A stretch of 64,000 nt of DNA from Streptomyces olivochromogenes (GTDB taxonomy: Bacteria; Actinomycetota; Actinomycetes; Streptomycetales; Streptomycetaceae): the NCBI RefSeq assembly GCF_021538895.1, contig NZ_JADDRL010000001.1:164300-228299 (forward strand), read 5' to 3'. Made by a program: the position numbers and the translations under genes. The notes under the pieces were generated by a model, which was not told where the DNA came from, did not search any database, and was given only the letters and a program-made list of their open reading frames with translations. Below are positions 51,476 to 59,625 of the stretch, piece by piece; positions within the stretch are counted from its first letter, which is position 1; each line of letters opens with the position of its first letter.

Positions 51476-52453
51476 ATGCCCGTCATATCCGCGCCCCAGG
51501 CCTTCAACGAGGACGATCTCTATGTCGACCTGGAGGGAATCTTCGAGCACCCGTTGTTCCTCAAGTGCGAGGGCTTCAATTTCGCCGGCTCGATCAAGAT
51601 CAAGGCCGCTGCGGAAATGGTCGAGGCCGCCGAGCGTGACGGCCTGCTGACGCCGGGCTCGATTCTGGTCGAGTCGTCCTCGGGCAATCTGGGCGTGGCC
51701 CTGAGCATGATCGCGGCCAACAAGGGATACCGGTTTCTGTGCGTGACCGACACCCGCTGCAATCTGGCGACCAGGAAGATGATGGAGGCCTTGGGCAGCG
51801 AGGTCCACGTCATCACGGAACCCCATCCCGTGAGCGGTTTCCTCGGCGCGCGCATCGACCACGTGCGCGCGCTGTGCGCCTCCGACGACCGTCATGTGTG
51901 GCTCAACCAGTACACGAACCGCGGCAACGCCCTGGCCCACTACCGCAGGACCGCCCCGGCCATCGCCCGGCAGTTCCCGGACCTGGACGTGCTGTTCGTC
52001 GGGGCCGGGACCACCGGAACCCTGATGGGCTGCGCTCGCTACTTCCGCGAGTGGCACCGGCCGGTGCGCGTCGTGGCCGTAGACACCGTGGGTTCGGTGA
52101 CCTTCGGCGGCGCTCCGGGCCGGCGGATGATCCCCGGGCTGGGCACCAGCAGGCGCCCCCCGCTGCTGGACGAGTCCCGGGTCGACGACGTGGTGCGCGT
52201 GCCGGAGGCCGACACCATCCGGGCCTGTCACCGGCTGGCCCGGCGTGGGTTCCTGTTCGGGGGCTCCACCGGCACGGTGGTCAGCGGCGCGATGGAGTGG
52301 CTGGCTCGTTGTCAGGGACGGGAGCCGACCGCCGTGGCCATCGCCCCGGATCTGGGTGAGCGGTATCTGGACACCGTCTACCAGTCCACCTGGGTGGAGG
52401 ACCTTTACGGCGAAGACGTCCTCGAATCCCAGGCGTTGACCGTCGCCTCCTGA
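51476..52453 (+). CDS. sbnA: SbnA-type PLP synthase for 2,3-diaminopropionate
   Basis: The 325-residue protein has the cysteine-synthase-fold PLP enzyme layout: FNFAGSIKIKAAAEM (PLP lysine about Lys41), VESSSGNLGVALSM, the phosphate loop FVGAGTTGTLMGCA and FLFGGSTGTVVSGAM near the C-terminus. SbnA condenses O-phospho-L-serine with glutamate to the substrate of SbnB. ATG 51476 has GAGGAG 8 bases upstream. It is divergent from the Pls-like operon, so the two diaminopropionate genes sit at opposite ends of the locus. Confidence 0.9.
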   Translation: MPVISAPQAFNEDDLYVDLEGIFEHPLFLKCEGFNFAGSIKIKAAAEMVEAAERDGLLTPGSILVESSSGNLGVALSMIAANKGYRFLCVTDTRCNLATRKMMEALGSEVHVITEPHPVSGFLGARIDHVRALCASDDRHVWLNQYTNRGNALAHYRRTAPAIARQFPDLDVLFVGAGTTGTLMGCARYFREWHRPVRVVAVDTVGSVTFGGAPGRRMIPGLGTSRRPPLLDESRVDDVVRVPEADTIRACHRLARRGFLFGGSTGTVVSGAMEWLARCQGREPTAVAIAPDLGERYLDTVYQSTWVEDLYGEDVLESQALTVAS

Positions 52454-52500
52454 GCGGCTTGACCCCGTTCAGCCTGTGACGTTCCCCGGCCCCACCGCGG

Positions 52501-54381
52501 TCAGTGGGGCCGCAGGATCGGTCGGAGGTCGTCCAGGACGGCCGGGTCTTCGATGGTGGAGGGCATCGGAACGTCCCGGCCGTCGGCGATGCCGCGCATC
52601 GCCCTGCGCAGGATCTTGCCCGAGCGGGTCTTGGGCAGGGCGTCGACCACGGTCACGTCGCGGAAGGCGGCCACCGGTCCGATGTCCCGGCGCACTGCCG
52701 CGACCAACTCTTCGTGGAGCGTGGCCTCGTCCGGATGCGCGCCGGATTTGAGTACCACCAGACCGCGGGGCAGTTGACCCTTCAGCTCGTCGTGGACTCC
52801 GATCACCGCGCACTCGGCGACCGCCGGGTGCGCGGCAAGTACGGCTTCGATGGCGCCGGTGGACAAGCGGTGTCCCGCGACGTTGATGACGTCGTCGGTG
52901 CGGCCCATCACGAAGAGATAGCCGTCCTCGTCGAAGAAGCCGGAGTCGCCGGTGGTGTAGTAGCCGTCGTGCTGGGAGAGGTAGGCGTCGATGTACCGCT
53001 GGTCGTCGCCCCAGAGCGTGGGCAGTGAGCCCGGCGGCAGGGGAAGCCGGACCGCGATCGCTCCCTCCCGGCCGCGGGGCAGCTGTCCGCTCGTGGCGGG
53101 GTCGAGGACCTGGACGTCGAACCCGGGTACGGGCACGGTGGCCGACCCGGGTTTGGCGGGCATCAGTTCCAGTCCGCGCAGGTTGGCGGAGATGGGCCAG
53201 CCCGACTCGGTCTGCCACCAGTGGTCGATGACGGGTACGCCGAGGGTGTCGTGGGCCCAGTGGTAGGTGTCCGGGTCGAGGCGTTCTCCGGCGAGGAAGA
53301 GGGCCTCGAAGGCGGAGAGGTCGTAGCGCGCCGGCTCGGTGGCCTCCGGGTCCGCCTTGCGGATCGCGCGCAGTGCGGTCGGCGCGGTGAACAGCGCCTT
53401 CACACCGTGTTCGGAGACCACGCGCCAGAAGGCACCGGCGTCGGGGGTCCCGACCGGTTTGCCTTCGTAGAGCACCGTGGTGGCGCCGATCAGCAGGGGG
53501 GCGTAGACGATGTAGGAGTGGCCGACGACCCAACCGACGTCGGACGCCGCCCACCAGGTGTCGCCGGGACGGACGCCGTAGATGTTGGTCATCGACCAGG
53601 CCAGCGCGACCGCGTGACCGCCGTTGTCGCGCACGACGCCCTTGGGACTGCCGGTGGTTCCGGAGGTGTAGAGGATGTACAGGGGGTCGGTCGCCGCCAC
53701 GGGCACGGGGTCGGCCGGCTTCGCGGTGGCGATCAACTCCTGCCAGTCGACGTCCCGTTCACCCAACTCGGCGCGTGCGGCGTCGCGTTGCAGGATCACG
53801 ATGTGTTCCGGTTGGTGCCGGGTGGTCCGCAGGGCCTGGTCGACGATCTGCTTGTAGTCGACGATGCGCGTCGGTTCGATGCCGCAGGACGCCGCCACGA
53901 CCACTTTCGGCCGCGCGTCCTCGATGCGGGCCGCGAGTTCCTTGGGGGCGAACCCGCCGAACACCACCGAGTGGACGGCCCCGATGCGGGCGCAGGCCAG
54001 CATGGCGATGAGGGTTTCCGGCACCATCGGCATGTAGACGATCACGCGGTCGCCCTTGGTGACCCCGAGTGCGGACAGCGCCCCGGCGAAGACGGCCACG
54101 GCGTCGCGCAACTCGGCGTAGGTGTAGGAGGTCTTGGTGCCGGTCACCGGGGAGTCGTGGATGAGCGCCGCCTGTTCACCCCGCCCGGCGGCCACGTGCC
54201 GGTCCAGGGCGTTGTGAGCCGTGTTCAGTTCGCCGTCCGGGAACCACCGGTACAGCGGCGCCCGAGAGTCGTCCAGGGCCCGGGTCGGTGTGCGGGACCA
54301 TTCGATGGCCTCGGCCGCCTCCAGCCAGAACCCCTCCGGGTCGCTCAGGCTCCGGCGATGGGCATCCGCGTACTTCCCCAT
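52501..54381 (-). CDS. acetyl/propionyl-CoA synthetase (AMP-forming)
   Basis: The 626-residue adenylate-forming enzyme begins YADAHRRSLSDPEGFWLEAA and has AVHSVVFGGFAPKELAARI, the AMP motif YILYTSGTTGSPKGVV, GHSYIVYAPLLIGATTVLYE, DHWWQTESGWPI, YYTTGDSGFFDEDGYLFVMG and DALPKTRSGKILRR (catalytic Lys). The short loop after WWQTESGWP favours the propionyl-CoA synthetase (PrpE) branch, though acetate use is possible. ATG 54381 follows GAGGAGGTG. It converges on sbnA with 47 bp between stops and is probably independent of that locus. Confidence 0.9.
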   Translation of the reverse strand: MGKYADAHRRSLSDPEGFWLEAAEAIEWSRTPTRALDDSRAPLYRWFPDGELNTAHNALDRHVAAGRGEQAALIHDSPVTGTKTSYTYAELRDAVAVFAGALSALGVTKGDRVIVYMPMVPETLIAMLACARIGAVHSVVFGGFAPKELAARIEDARPKVVVAASCGIEPTRIVDYKQIVDQALRTTRHQPEHIVILQRDAARAELGERDVDWQELIATAKPADPVPVAATDPLYILYTSGTTGSPKGVVRDNGGHAVALAWSMTNIYGVRPGDTWWAASDVGWVVGHSYIVYAPLLIGATTVLYEGKPVGTPDAGAFWRVVSEHGVKALFTAPTALRAIRKADPEATEPARYDLSAFEALFLAGERLDPDTYHWAHDTLGVPVIDHWWQTESGWPISANLRGLELMPAKPGSATVPVPGFDVQVLDPATSGQLPRGREGAIAVRLPLPPGSLPTLWGDDQRYIDAYLSQHDGYYTTGDSGFFDEDGYLFVMGRTDDVINVAGHRLSTGAIEAVLAAHPAVAECAVIGVHDELKGQLPRGLVVLKSGAHPDEATLHEELVAAVRRDIGPVAAFRDVTVVDALPKTRSGKILRRAMRGIADGRDVPMPSTIEDPAVLDDLRPILRPH

Positions 54382-54574
54382 CAGGCACCTCCTCGTCGAA
54401 TCGCCTCGGCGGTACGTCGTCGCGCGCCGTGGGCGGCGGTGAACAGACGAGGTCTGCTCCGCGACAGGCCGATGGGTCACCTCGTCGGGACGGCTGCGTC
54501 CCGTCTCGCGTCCTGCCCGATCAGCATCCCACCCCCGCGGCGTCCCGCGCGAGCAGGGTGGCGGCACGTCGCCG

Positions 54575-55183
54575 TCAGCGGGGCCAGTCCGGGGCGGGGT
54601 CCTCGGCCAGGAGGGGCCGGATGGCGCCCAGCACGGCACCGATGCACACGTCGCGCAGTTCGGCACGGGTGCAGGTCTCCTCGGTGAGCCAGTCCACGCA
54701 CAGCACCTGGACGAACACCAGCCAGCTCTTCAGGACACCCGACACGGCGTCCCGGGTGCTGTCGTCGGAGAGCGGGAGCACGCCGAGCAGACGCTCGCGC
54801 AGGGCGTCGAGTTCGCCGGTGATGATCGTCTGGACCAGGCGGTCGCCTGCCAGGACACGGTTGGCCGCCAGGACGGTGTTGCGGTTCTCCGCGAAGTACT
54901 CGATGTGGGCGTCCAGGCCTTGGGCGAGCTGTTCGACCAGGGTCTCGGCGGGGTCGAGCCGGGTCTGGGCGAGCAACTGGTCGGCGGCCTGCTGGTAGAG
55001 CGCGGCGAAGAGGTCCCGCTTGCTCGCGAAGTGCCGGTAGAGCAGCGCGCGGGAGACTCCGGCGCGCTCGGCGACGTCTTCCATCAGCACTTCGTCGTAC
55101 GGCTGCGCGGCGAAGAGCCGCGCCGCGACGGTGAGGAGTTGGGCGCGGCGTTCGGCGGGGCTGAGCCGCTGACGGGGAGGCAC
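54575..55183 (-). CDS. TetR/AcrR transcriptional regulator
   Basis: The 202-residue protein has a TetR domain (SPAERRAQLLTVAARLFAAQ, then DVAERAGVSRALLYRHFASKRDLFAALY, about 8-60) and a helical ligand domain (LDAHIEYFAENRNTVLAANR). GTG 55183 is chosen because the frame further upstream runs through two operator copies at 55194-55248. GTG 55204 or the ATG at 55237 are alternatives. It is divergent from the DUF4345 gene and almost certainly represses it and itself. Confidence 0.88.
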   Translation of the reverse strand: MPPRQRLSPAERRAQLLTVAARLFAAQPYDEVLMEDVAERAGVSRALLYRHFASKRDLFAALYQQAADQLLAQTRLDPAETLVEQLAQGLDAHIEYFAENRNTVLAANRVLAGDRLVQTIITGELDALRERLLGVLPLSDDSTRDAVSGVLKSWLVFVQVLCVDWLTEETCTRAELRDVCIGAVLGAIRPLLAEDPAPDWPR

Positions 55184-55193
55184 GCCTCGCAGC

Positions 55194-55248
55194 TTACTTG
55201 ACACATGTCTACTAAGAGGCCCTAGCTTAGTTGACACACGTCTACTAA
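55194..55248. promoter_or_regulatory. two copies of a 22-bp TetR-type operator
   Basis: Near-palindromes TTA-S-TTGACA...TCTACTAA occur at 55194-55215 and 55227-55248, 33 bp (three helical turns) apart and on the same face. The copies differ at only two positions (C/G at the fourth base, T/C near the centre). Each contains a TTGACA that can serve as a -35 for the DUF4345 gene. Confidence 0.8.
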
Positions 55249-55263
55249 CTGGGGGATGACGTC

Positions 55264-55689
55264 ATGACCAAAGCCAAGGCACTGCGGGGACTCGCCGTCG
55301 CGATGGGGTACGCCTGCATGGCGATCGGGCTCTTCCATGTACTGCTCGGCAACGCGGCGATCCCGGGTGAGGGCTCGGCCGGGGCGACCGTCGACAGCCT
55401 GGGGCGGTTCTTCGGCGCGATCTTCTCCGGCTACGGCCTCACCTGGCTCTGGGCGGCCCGGCGGTCGCCGATCCCCGCGGCGGCGGTGCGGTGGCTGGCC
55501 GCCGTGTTCCTGCTGGGTGCCGTCGGGCGGTTGCTCTCGCTCGCCGCGGTCGGGTGGCCGCAGGCGTTCCAGATGGTGCTGGGGGTCGTCGAACTGACCC
55601 TGTCCCCCGTGTTCTTCTGGCTGGCGGACGCCGAGGAGAAAGCGCTTGAGGTCCCGACCGGGGGCGAATCCGTAGGCCGGCACGCGTGA
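55264..55689 (+). CDS. DUF4345 small membrane protein
   Basis: The 141-residue protein has four hydrophobic helices: LRGLAVAMGYACMAIGLFHV, FFGAIFSGYGLTWLWAARRS, WLAAVFLLGAVGRLLSLAAV and FQMVLGVVELTLSPVFFWLA. This is the DUF4345 pattern. Function is unknown. ATG 55264 follows GGGGATGACG. It lies immediately behind the two operator copies and is the evident target of the divergent TetR, as is common for this pair. Confidence 0.85.
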   Translation: MTKAKALRGLAVAMGYACMAIGLFHVLLGNAAIPGEGSAGATVDSLGRFFGAIFSGYGLTWLWAARRSPIPAAAVRWLAAVFLLGAVGRLLSLAAVGWPQAFQMVLGVVELTLSPVFFWLADAEEKALEVPTGGESVGRHA

Positions 55690-55730
55690 GGTGAGCGCGC
55701 GGGGGCGGACCGGCGAGGGCGTGCACGGTA

Positions 55731-55759
55731 TTGACATGCCCCAAACAAGCGGGTGAGAT
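55731..55759 (+). promoter_or_regulatory. candidate promoter of alpha-galactosidase gene
   Basis: TTGACA (55731-55736), 17 bp and TGAGAT (55754-55759) lie about 90 bp before the GTG start. The following GTTTGAAC/GTGTGAAG stretch may hold a sugar-regulator site, but no clear palindrome was found. Confidence 0.4.
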
Positions 55760-55844
55760 GTGGTGGCTTTCGTTCGTCCGTGTTTGAACGTGTGAAGTGT
55801 GATCGCGTGTTCCCGTGTACCACTCACCCCCCTCGGAGCCGCAC

Positions 55845-58016
55845 GTGTCTGCCGAACGACGCGTACACAGAAGACAGTTCGCCATAGCCGTGGCCGCCCT
55901 GTGCCTGGCCGTCCCGACCCTGATCGCCGCCAGGCCCGCCGCGGGCACGGCGGCGACGCCGACGGCCGCAACCCCGACGGACGCGGCCACGTCGGCGGCC
56001 GGGCCCGCCGTCGACAACGGCCTCGCCCGCACCCCGCCCATGGGCTTCAACAACTGGAACTCCACGCACTGCCGGGCCGAGTTCAACGAGGACATGGTCA
56101 AAGGCATCGCCGACGCCTTCGTCTCCCTCGGACTCAAGAACGCGGGCTACACGTACGTCAACGTCGACGACTGCTGGGCGTTGCCCAACCGGGACGCGAA
56201 CGGCAATCTCGTGCCCGATCCGGTCCGGTTCCCCCACGGGATCAAGGCGGTCGCGGACTACGTCCACGCCAAGGGCCTCAAGTTCGGGCTCTATTCCAGC
56301 GCCGGCACCAAGACCTGTGACACACAGGGCTTCCCCGGCGGGCTCGGCCACGAGCAGCAGGACGCCAACCTGTGGGCCGACTGGGGCGTGGACTACCTCA
56401 AGTACGACAACTGCAACAACACCGGCGCGGACGCCAAGCAGCGGTACAAGGCCATGGGGGACGCGCTCAAGGCCACCGGCCGCCCGATTCTCTACAGCAT
56501 CTGCGAGTGGGGCGAGAACCGGCCCTGGAACTGGGCCGCGCAGTACGGGAATTCGTGGCGCACCACCGGCGACATCTCCGACTCCTGGTCCAGCATGATC
56601 GGCATAGCCCACCAGAACCAGTCCCTGGCCCCGTACGCCGGGCCGGGCGGCTGGAACGACCCCGACATGCTGGAGGTCGGCAACGGCGGTATGACCGACA
56701 CCGAGTACCGCACCCACTTCAGCCTCTGGGCGCAGATGGCGGCGCCGCTCCTGATCGGCACGGATCTGCGCAGCGTGTCGTCGGCGTCGCTGGACATCCT
56801 GAAGAACAGCGACGTCATCGGCATCGACCAGGACCCGCTGGGCCGGCAAGGCGCGGTGGTGTCGTCGTCCGGCGGTCTCGTCGTGATGTCCAAACCGCTG
56901 GCGGACGGCGGGCGTTCGGTGACGCTGACGAACGAGAACGGCACCGCGCGGACGGTGTCGACGACCGCGGAGGCCGTCGGCCTGGGCGGGGCGACGTCGT
57001 ACTCCCTCAAGGACCTCTGGTCCAGGCAGGAATCCACGACGACCGGTGCGATCAGCGCGTCGGTGCCCGCGCACGGCACGGTGATGTACCGCGTGACACC
57101 CGGCACGCCCCTCCTGCCGCCCACCGGCATCCATCAGCTCAGCGACCTGCCGTGGACCTCGGCGGCCAACGGCTGGGGCCCGGTCGAACGCGACCGCAGC
57201 AACGGCGAGCAGGGCGCCGAAGACGGCCGCACCCTCACCATCAACGGCACCACCTACGCCAAGGGCCTCGGCACCCACGCCCCCGGCGACATCACGTACC
57301 ACCTGGGCGGCAAGTGCAAGTCGCTGCGCGTGGACGTCGGCGTCGACGACGAGTCGACCGCGGGCGGGTCCGTCGCCTTCCGGATCTACCGGGATGCGAC
57401 CAAGGTCGCGGACAGCGGCGTGCGGACGGCCAATGATCCGCCGGTACGGCTCACAGCGGACCTGACGGGCGGGACGACGCTGCGGCTCGTCGTGACCGAC
57501 GGCGGCGACGGGATCGACTACGACCACGCGGACTGGGCCGACGCCCGGCTCGCCTGTGGCGACGGTCCGACGGCCGGCGCGCACGCGCTCAGCGACCTGT
57601 CGTGGGCCTCGGCGACCAACGGCTGGGGCCCCGTCGAACCCGACCGCAGCAACGGCGAGAAGGCCGCCGGAGACGGCCACACCCTCACCATCAACGGCAC
57701 CACCTACGCCAAGGGCCTCGGCACCCACGCCGCCAGTGACGTCACCTACTACCTCGGCGGCACCTGCTCACGCCTGACCGTGAACGTGGGCGTGGACGAC
57801 GAGGCGGGCGGGACCAACGGGTCCGTCGTCTTCCGGCTCTACCGGGACGACACGCTCGTCGCGGACAGCGGCCGTATGACGGGCGCGGACGCGGCCAAGT
57901 CGCTCTCCGCGGACCTCACCGGCGGGATCGAACTCCGCCTCGCCGCCACCGACTCCGGAGACGGCCTCAACTACGACCACGCCGACTGGGCGACACCACA
58001 ACTGACCTGCGCGTGA
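55845..58016 (+). CDS. secreted GH27 alpha-galactosidase with two NPCBM domains
   Basis: The 723-residue exoenzyme has a signal peptide (RRVHRRQ then FAIAVAALCLAVPTLIAA) and a GH27 catalytic barrel (about 55-330): TPPMGFNNWNSTHC, VNVDDCWAL, YLKYDNCNN (nucleophile about Asp188), DISDSWSSM (acid/base about Asp245) and GGWNDPDMLEVGN. A beta-sandwich C-domain follows, then two copies of an NPCBM domain (about 426-570 and 579-723), each with TLTINGTTYAKGLGTHA. It releases terminal alpha-galactose from plant or fungal polymers. GTG 55845 is used because GGAG lies 9 bases upstream. Confidence 0.93.
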   Translation: MSAERRVHRRQFAIAVAALCLAVPTLIAARPAAGTAATPTAATPTDAATSAAGPAVDNGLARTPPMGFNNWNSTHCRAEFNEDMVKGIADAFVSLGLKNAGYTYVNVDDCWALPNRDANGNLVPDPVRFPHGIKAVADYVHAKGLKFGLYSSAGTKTCDTQGFPGGLGHEQQDANLWADWGVDYLKYDNCNNTGADAKQRYKAMGDALKATGRPILYSICEWGENRPWNWAAQYGNSWRTTGDISDSWSSMIGIAHQNQSLAPYAGPGGWNDPDMLEVGNGGMTDTEYRTHFSLWAQMAAPLLIGTDLRSVSSASLDILKNSDVIGIDQDPLGRQGAVVSSSGGLVVMSKPLADGGRSVTLTNENGTARTVSTTAEAVGLGGATSYSLKDLWSRQESTTTGAISASVPAHGTVMYRVTPGTPLLPPTGIHQLSDLPWTSAANGWGPVERDRSNGEQGAEDGRTLTINGTTYAKGLGTHAPGDITYHLGGKCKSLRVDVGVDDESTAGGSVAFRIYRDATKVADSGVRTANDPPVRLTADLTGGTTLRLVVTDGGDGIDYDHADWADARLACGDGPTAGAHALSDLSWASATNGWGPVEPDRSNGEKAAGDGHTLTINGTTYAKGLGTHAASDVTYYLGGTCSRLTVNVGVDDEAGGTNGSVVFRLYRDDTLVADSGRMTGADAAKSLSADLTGGIELRLAATDSGDGLNYDHADWATPQLTCA

Positions 58017-58034
58017 ACGGAAACGCTATCCTCT

Positions 58035-58061
58035 CCCCCCGGCACCACGCGTGCCGGGGGG
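58035..58061 (+). terminator. hairpin after alpha-galactosidase gene
   Basis: CCCCCCGGCAC (58035-58045) and GTGCCGGGGGG (58051-58061) form a perfect 11-bp stem with a 5-base loop 18 bases after the stop codon. Confidence 0.85.
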
Positions 58062-58083
58062 CTCGGACGTCCCGCCACCGGTC

Positions 58084-58113
58084 TGGACCTGTCCGAGAAC
58101 CCGGCCCTATATT
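58084..58113 (+). promoter_or_regulatory. promoter giving a leaderless or near-leaderless mRNA
   Basis: TGGACC (58084-58089), 18 bp and TATATT (58108-58113) end only 6 bases before ATG 58120, and no ribosome binding site is present. Confidence 0.55.
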
Positions 58114-58119
58114 GCTGGC

Positions 58120-59589
58120 ATGTTCCGGTCAACAAGACCCGCACGGCTCCGACGCCGAGCCGCTCTCGCCGTTTCCCTCGCCCTGACGGGCGCCGCGCTC
58201 GGCATGCTGACTCCCGGCTCCGCCTCGGCGCAGCCCTCCACGTCGACCGACGCCTTCAACAGCCTGACCGCGCAGAGCCATCCGGACTGGATGGGCGGCG
58301 TCGACGGCGCGCTGAGCCTGGGCCGTCTGTCGGTCCCCGGCACCCACGACACCCTGGCCATTCACGGCGGTTGGCTCTATCCGTCGGCGTACGAGACCCA
58401 GGAGAACCACGGCGACGGCGCGGCGACCCTCGGCGCACAACTCGACGCGGGCATCCGCGCGATCGACATCCGGGTACGGGTGGTGGGCGGGGCCTTCGCC
58501 ATCCACCACACCAACGTCTACCAGAACGCCAACTTCGACGACGTCCTCTCCCGGGCCCGCGACTTCCTCGCCGCGCACCCCACCGAGACCGTCCTGATGA
58601 ACCTGCACGGTGAGTGCGACGGGGACACCACCGAGGGCGGCAGCGGCAGCACGTCGATCGGGCACTGCGCCGACGACCCGTCCAACACCACCGCCGCGGA
58701 CCGTATGCGCGTCTTCCGCGACTACCTGGCCCGTTACCCGGGGCTGTTCTACGCGCCGACGGTGACCGGGACCTCCACCGCCGACATGCCCACCCTCGAC
58801 CAGGTGCGCGGCCGCATCGTGCTGACCCGGTTCACCGGGCCCCGCGGCCAGGTCTACTCCGGCTACGGGCTCACCCAGTTGACGAGCGGCGACTGGGGCC
58901 ACTACGTCACCGACGACTGGGGCCAGTGCGATCTCGGCACCAAGTGGAACGGGGTCAGGGACAATCTGGCCGAGGCCGCCGGCGACTCCTCGGGCGCGAT
59001 GTACGTGACGTACACCTCGGCCAACTGCACACCGTCCGGGGCGACTCCGGCCGACATGGCCGGCGGGTACGGCGGCGGCACCGGGATGAACCAGCGCACG
59101 CTGGACTTCCTCGGCGGAGGCTCCTGGGGCCACACCGGCATCGTCATGACCGACTTCCCCGGACACGCCCTCATCGCGGCGCTCGTCCGCCACCAGCCCG
59201 GCGGCGTGTCCGGATACGCGCCCTCGGGTCTGTCGGGCAAGTGCCTGGACGCGTACGGCGGTTCCGGCGCGAACGGCACCAAGGCCGACGTGTGGACGTG
59301 CAACGGCAGCGCCGCCCAGTACTGGACCGCCGCCCCCGACGGCACCCTGCGCATGGGCGGTGCCTGCCTCGACGTGACCGGCGGGGACACCGCCGACGGC
59401 ACACCGGTGGAACTGTGGACGTGCACCGGCGGCGCGAACCAGCGTTGGACCCAGGGTGCGGGGGGCCGGCTGGTCTCGGAGCAGTCCGGCAAGTGCCTGG
59501 ACGTTCCGGGGGCATCGACGGCGGACGGGACCCAGCTGGTGATCTGGCCCTGTCACGGCGGAGCCAACCAGCAGTGGCACCTGCGCTGA
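58120..59589 (+). CDS. secreted PI-PLC X-domain-like phosphodiesterase with ricin-B lectin
   Basis: The 489-residue protein has a signal peptide (RRRAALAVSLALTGAALGML, then SASA-Q cleavage). A PLC-like X domain (about 60-360) contains SVPGTHDTLAIHGG (first catalytic His) and GIRAIDIRVRV, then AIHHTNVYQNANFDDVL (second His). A ricin-type beta-trefoil (about 365-489) has repeated GKCLDAYGG/GACLDVTGG/GKCLDVPGA and QYW/QRW/QQW motifs. It should cleave phosphatidylinositol-type lipids outside the cell while the lectin binds sugar. It follows the galactosidase gene but has its own promoter. Confidence 0.9.
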   Translation: MFRSTRPARLRRRAALAVSLALTGAALGMLTPGSASAQPSTSTDAFNSLTAQSHPDWMGGVDGALSLGRLSVPGTHDTLAIHGGWLYPSAYETQENHGDGAATLGAQLDAGIRAIDIRVRVVGGAFAIHHTNVYQNANFDDVLSRARDFLAAHPTETVLMNLHGECDGDTTEGGSGSTSIGHCADDPSNTTAADRMRVFRDYLARYPGLFYAPTVTGTSTADMPTLDQVRGRIVLTRFTGPRGQVYSGYGLTQLTSGDWGHYVTDDWGQCDLGTKWNGVRDNLAEAAGDSSGAMYVTYTSANCTPSGATPADMAGGYGGGTGMNQRTLDFLGGGSWGHTGIVMTDFPGHALIAALVRHQPGGVSGYAPSGLSGKCLDAYGGSGANGTKADVWTCNGSAAQYWTAAPDGTLRMGGACLDVTGGDTADGTPVELWTCTGGANQRWTQGAGGRLVSEQSGKCLDVPGASTADGTQLVIWPCHGGANQQWHLR

Positions 59590-59592
59590 GCG

Positions 59593-59619
59593 GGGCGGCG
59601 GGGGAATCCCCCGCCGCCC
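59593..59619. terminator. bidirectional terminator hairpin
   Basis: GGGCGGCGGGGG (59593-59604) and CCCCCGCCGCCC (59608-59619) form a perfect 12-bp stem with a 3-base loop between the convergent PLC-like and P450 genes. Confidence 0.85.
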
Positions 59620-59625
59620 GCGGTG

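Noticed and set aside
52501..54381. Acyl-CoA synthetase as part of the diaminopropionate locus
   Set aside because: It converges on sbnA from the other side, has its own ribosome binding site and is a typical primary-metabolism enzyme.
55824..57728. Long minus-strand frame opposite the alpha-galactosidase
   Set aside because: Antisense artefact; the plus strand has signal peptide and GH27 motifs.
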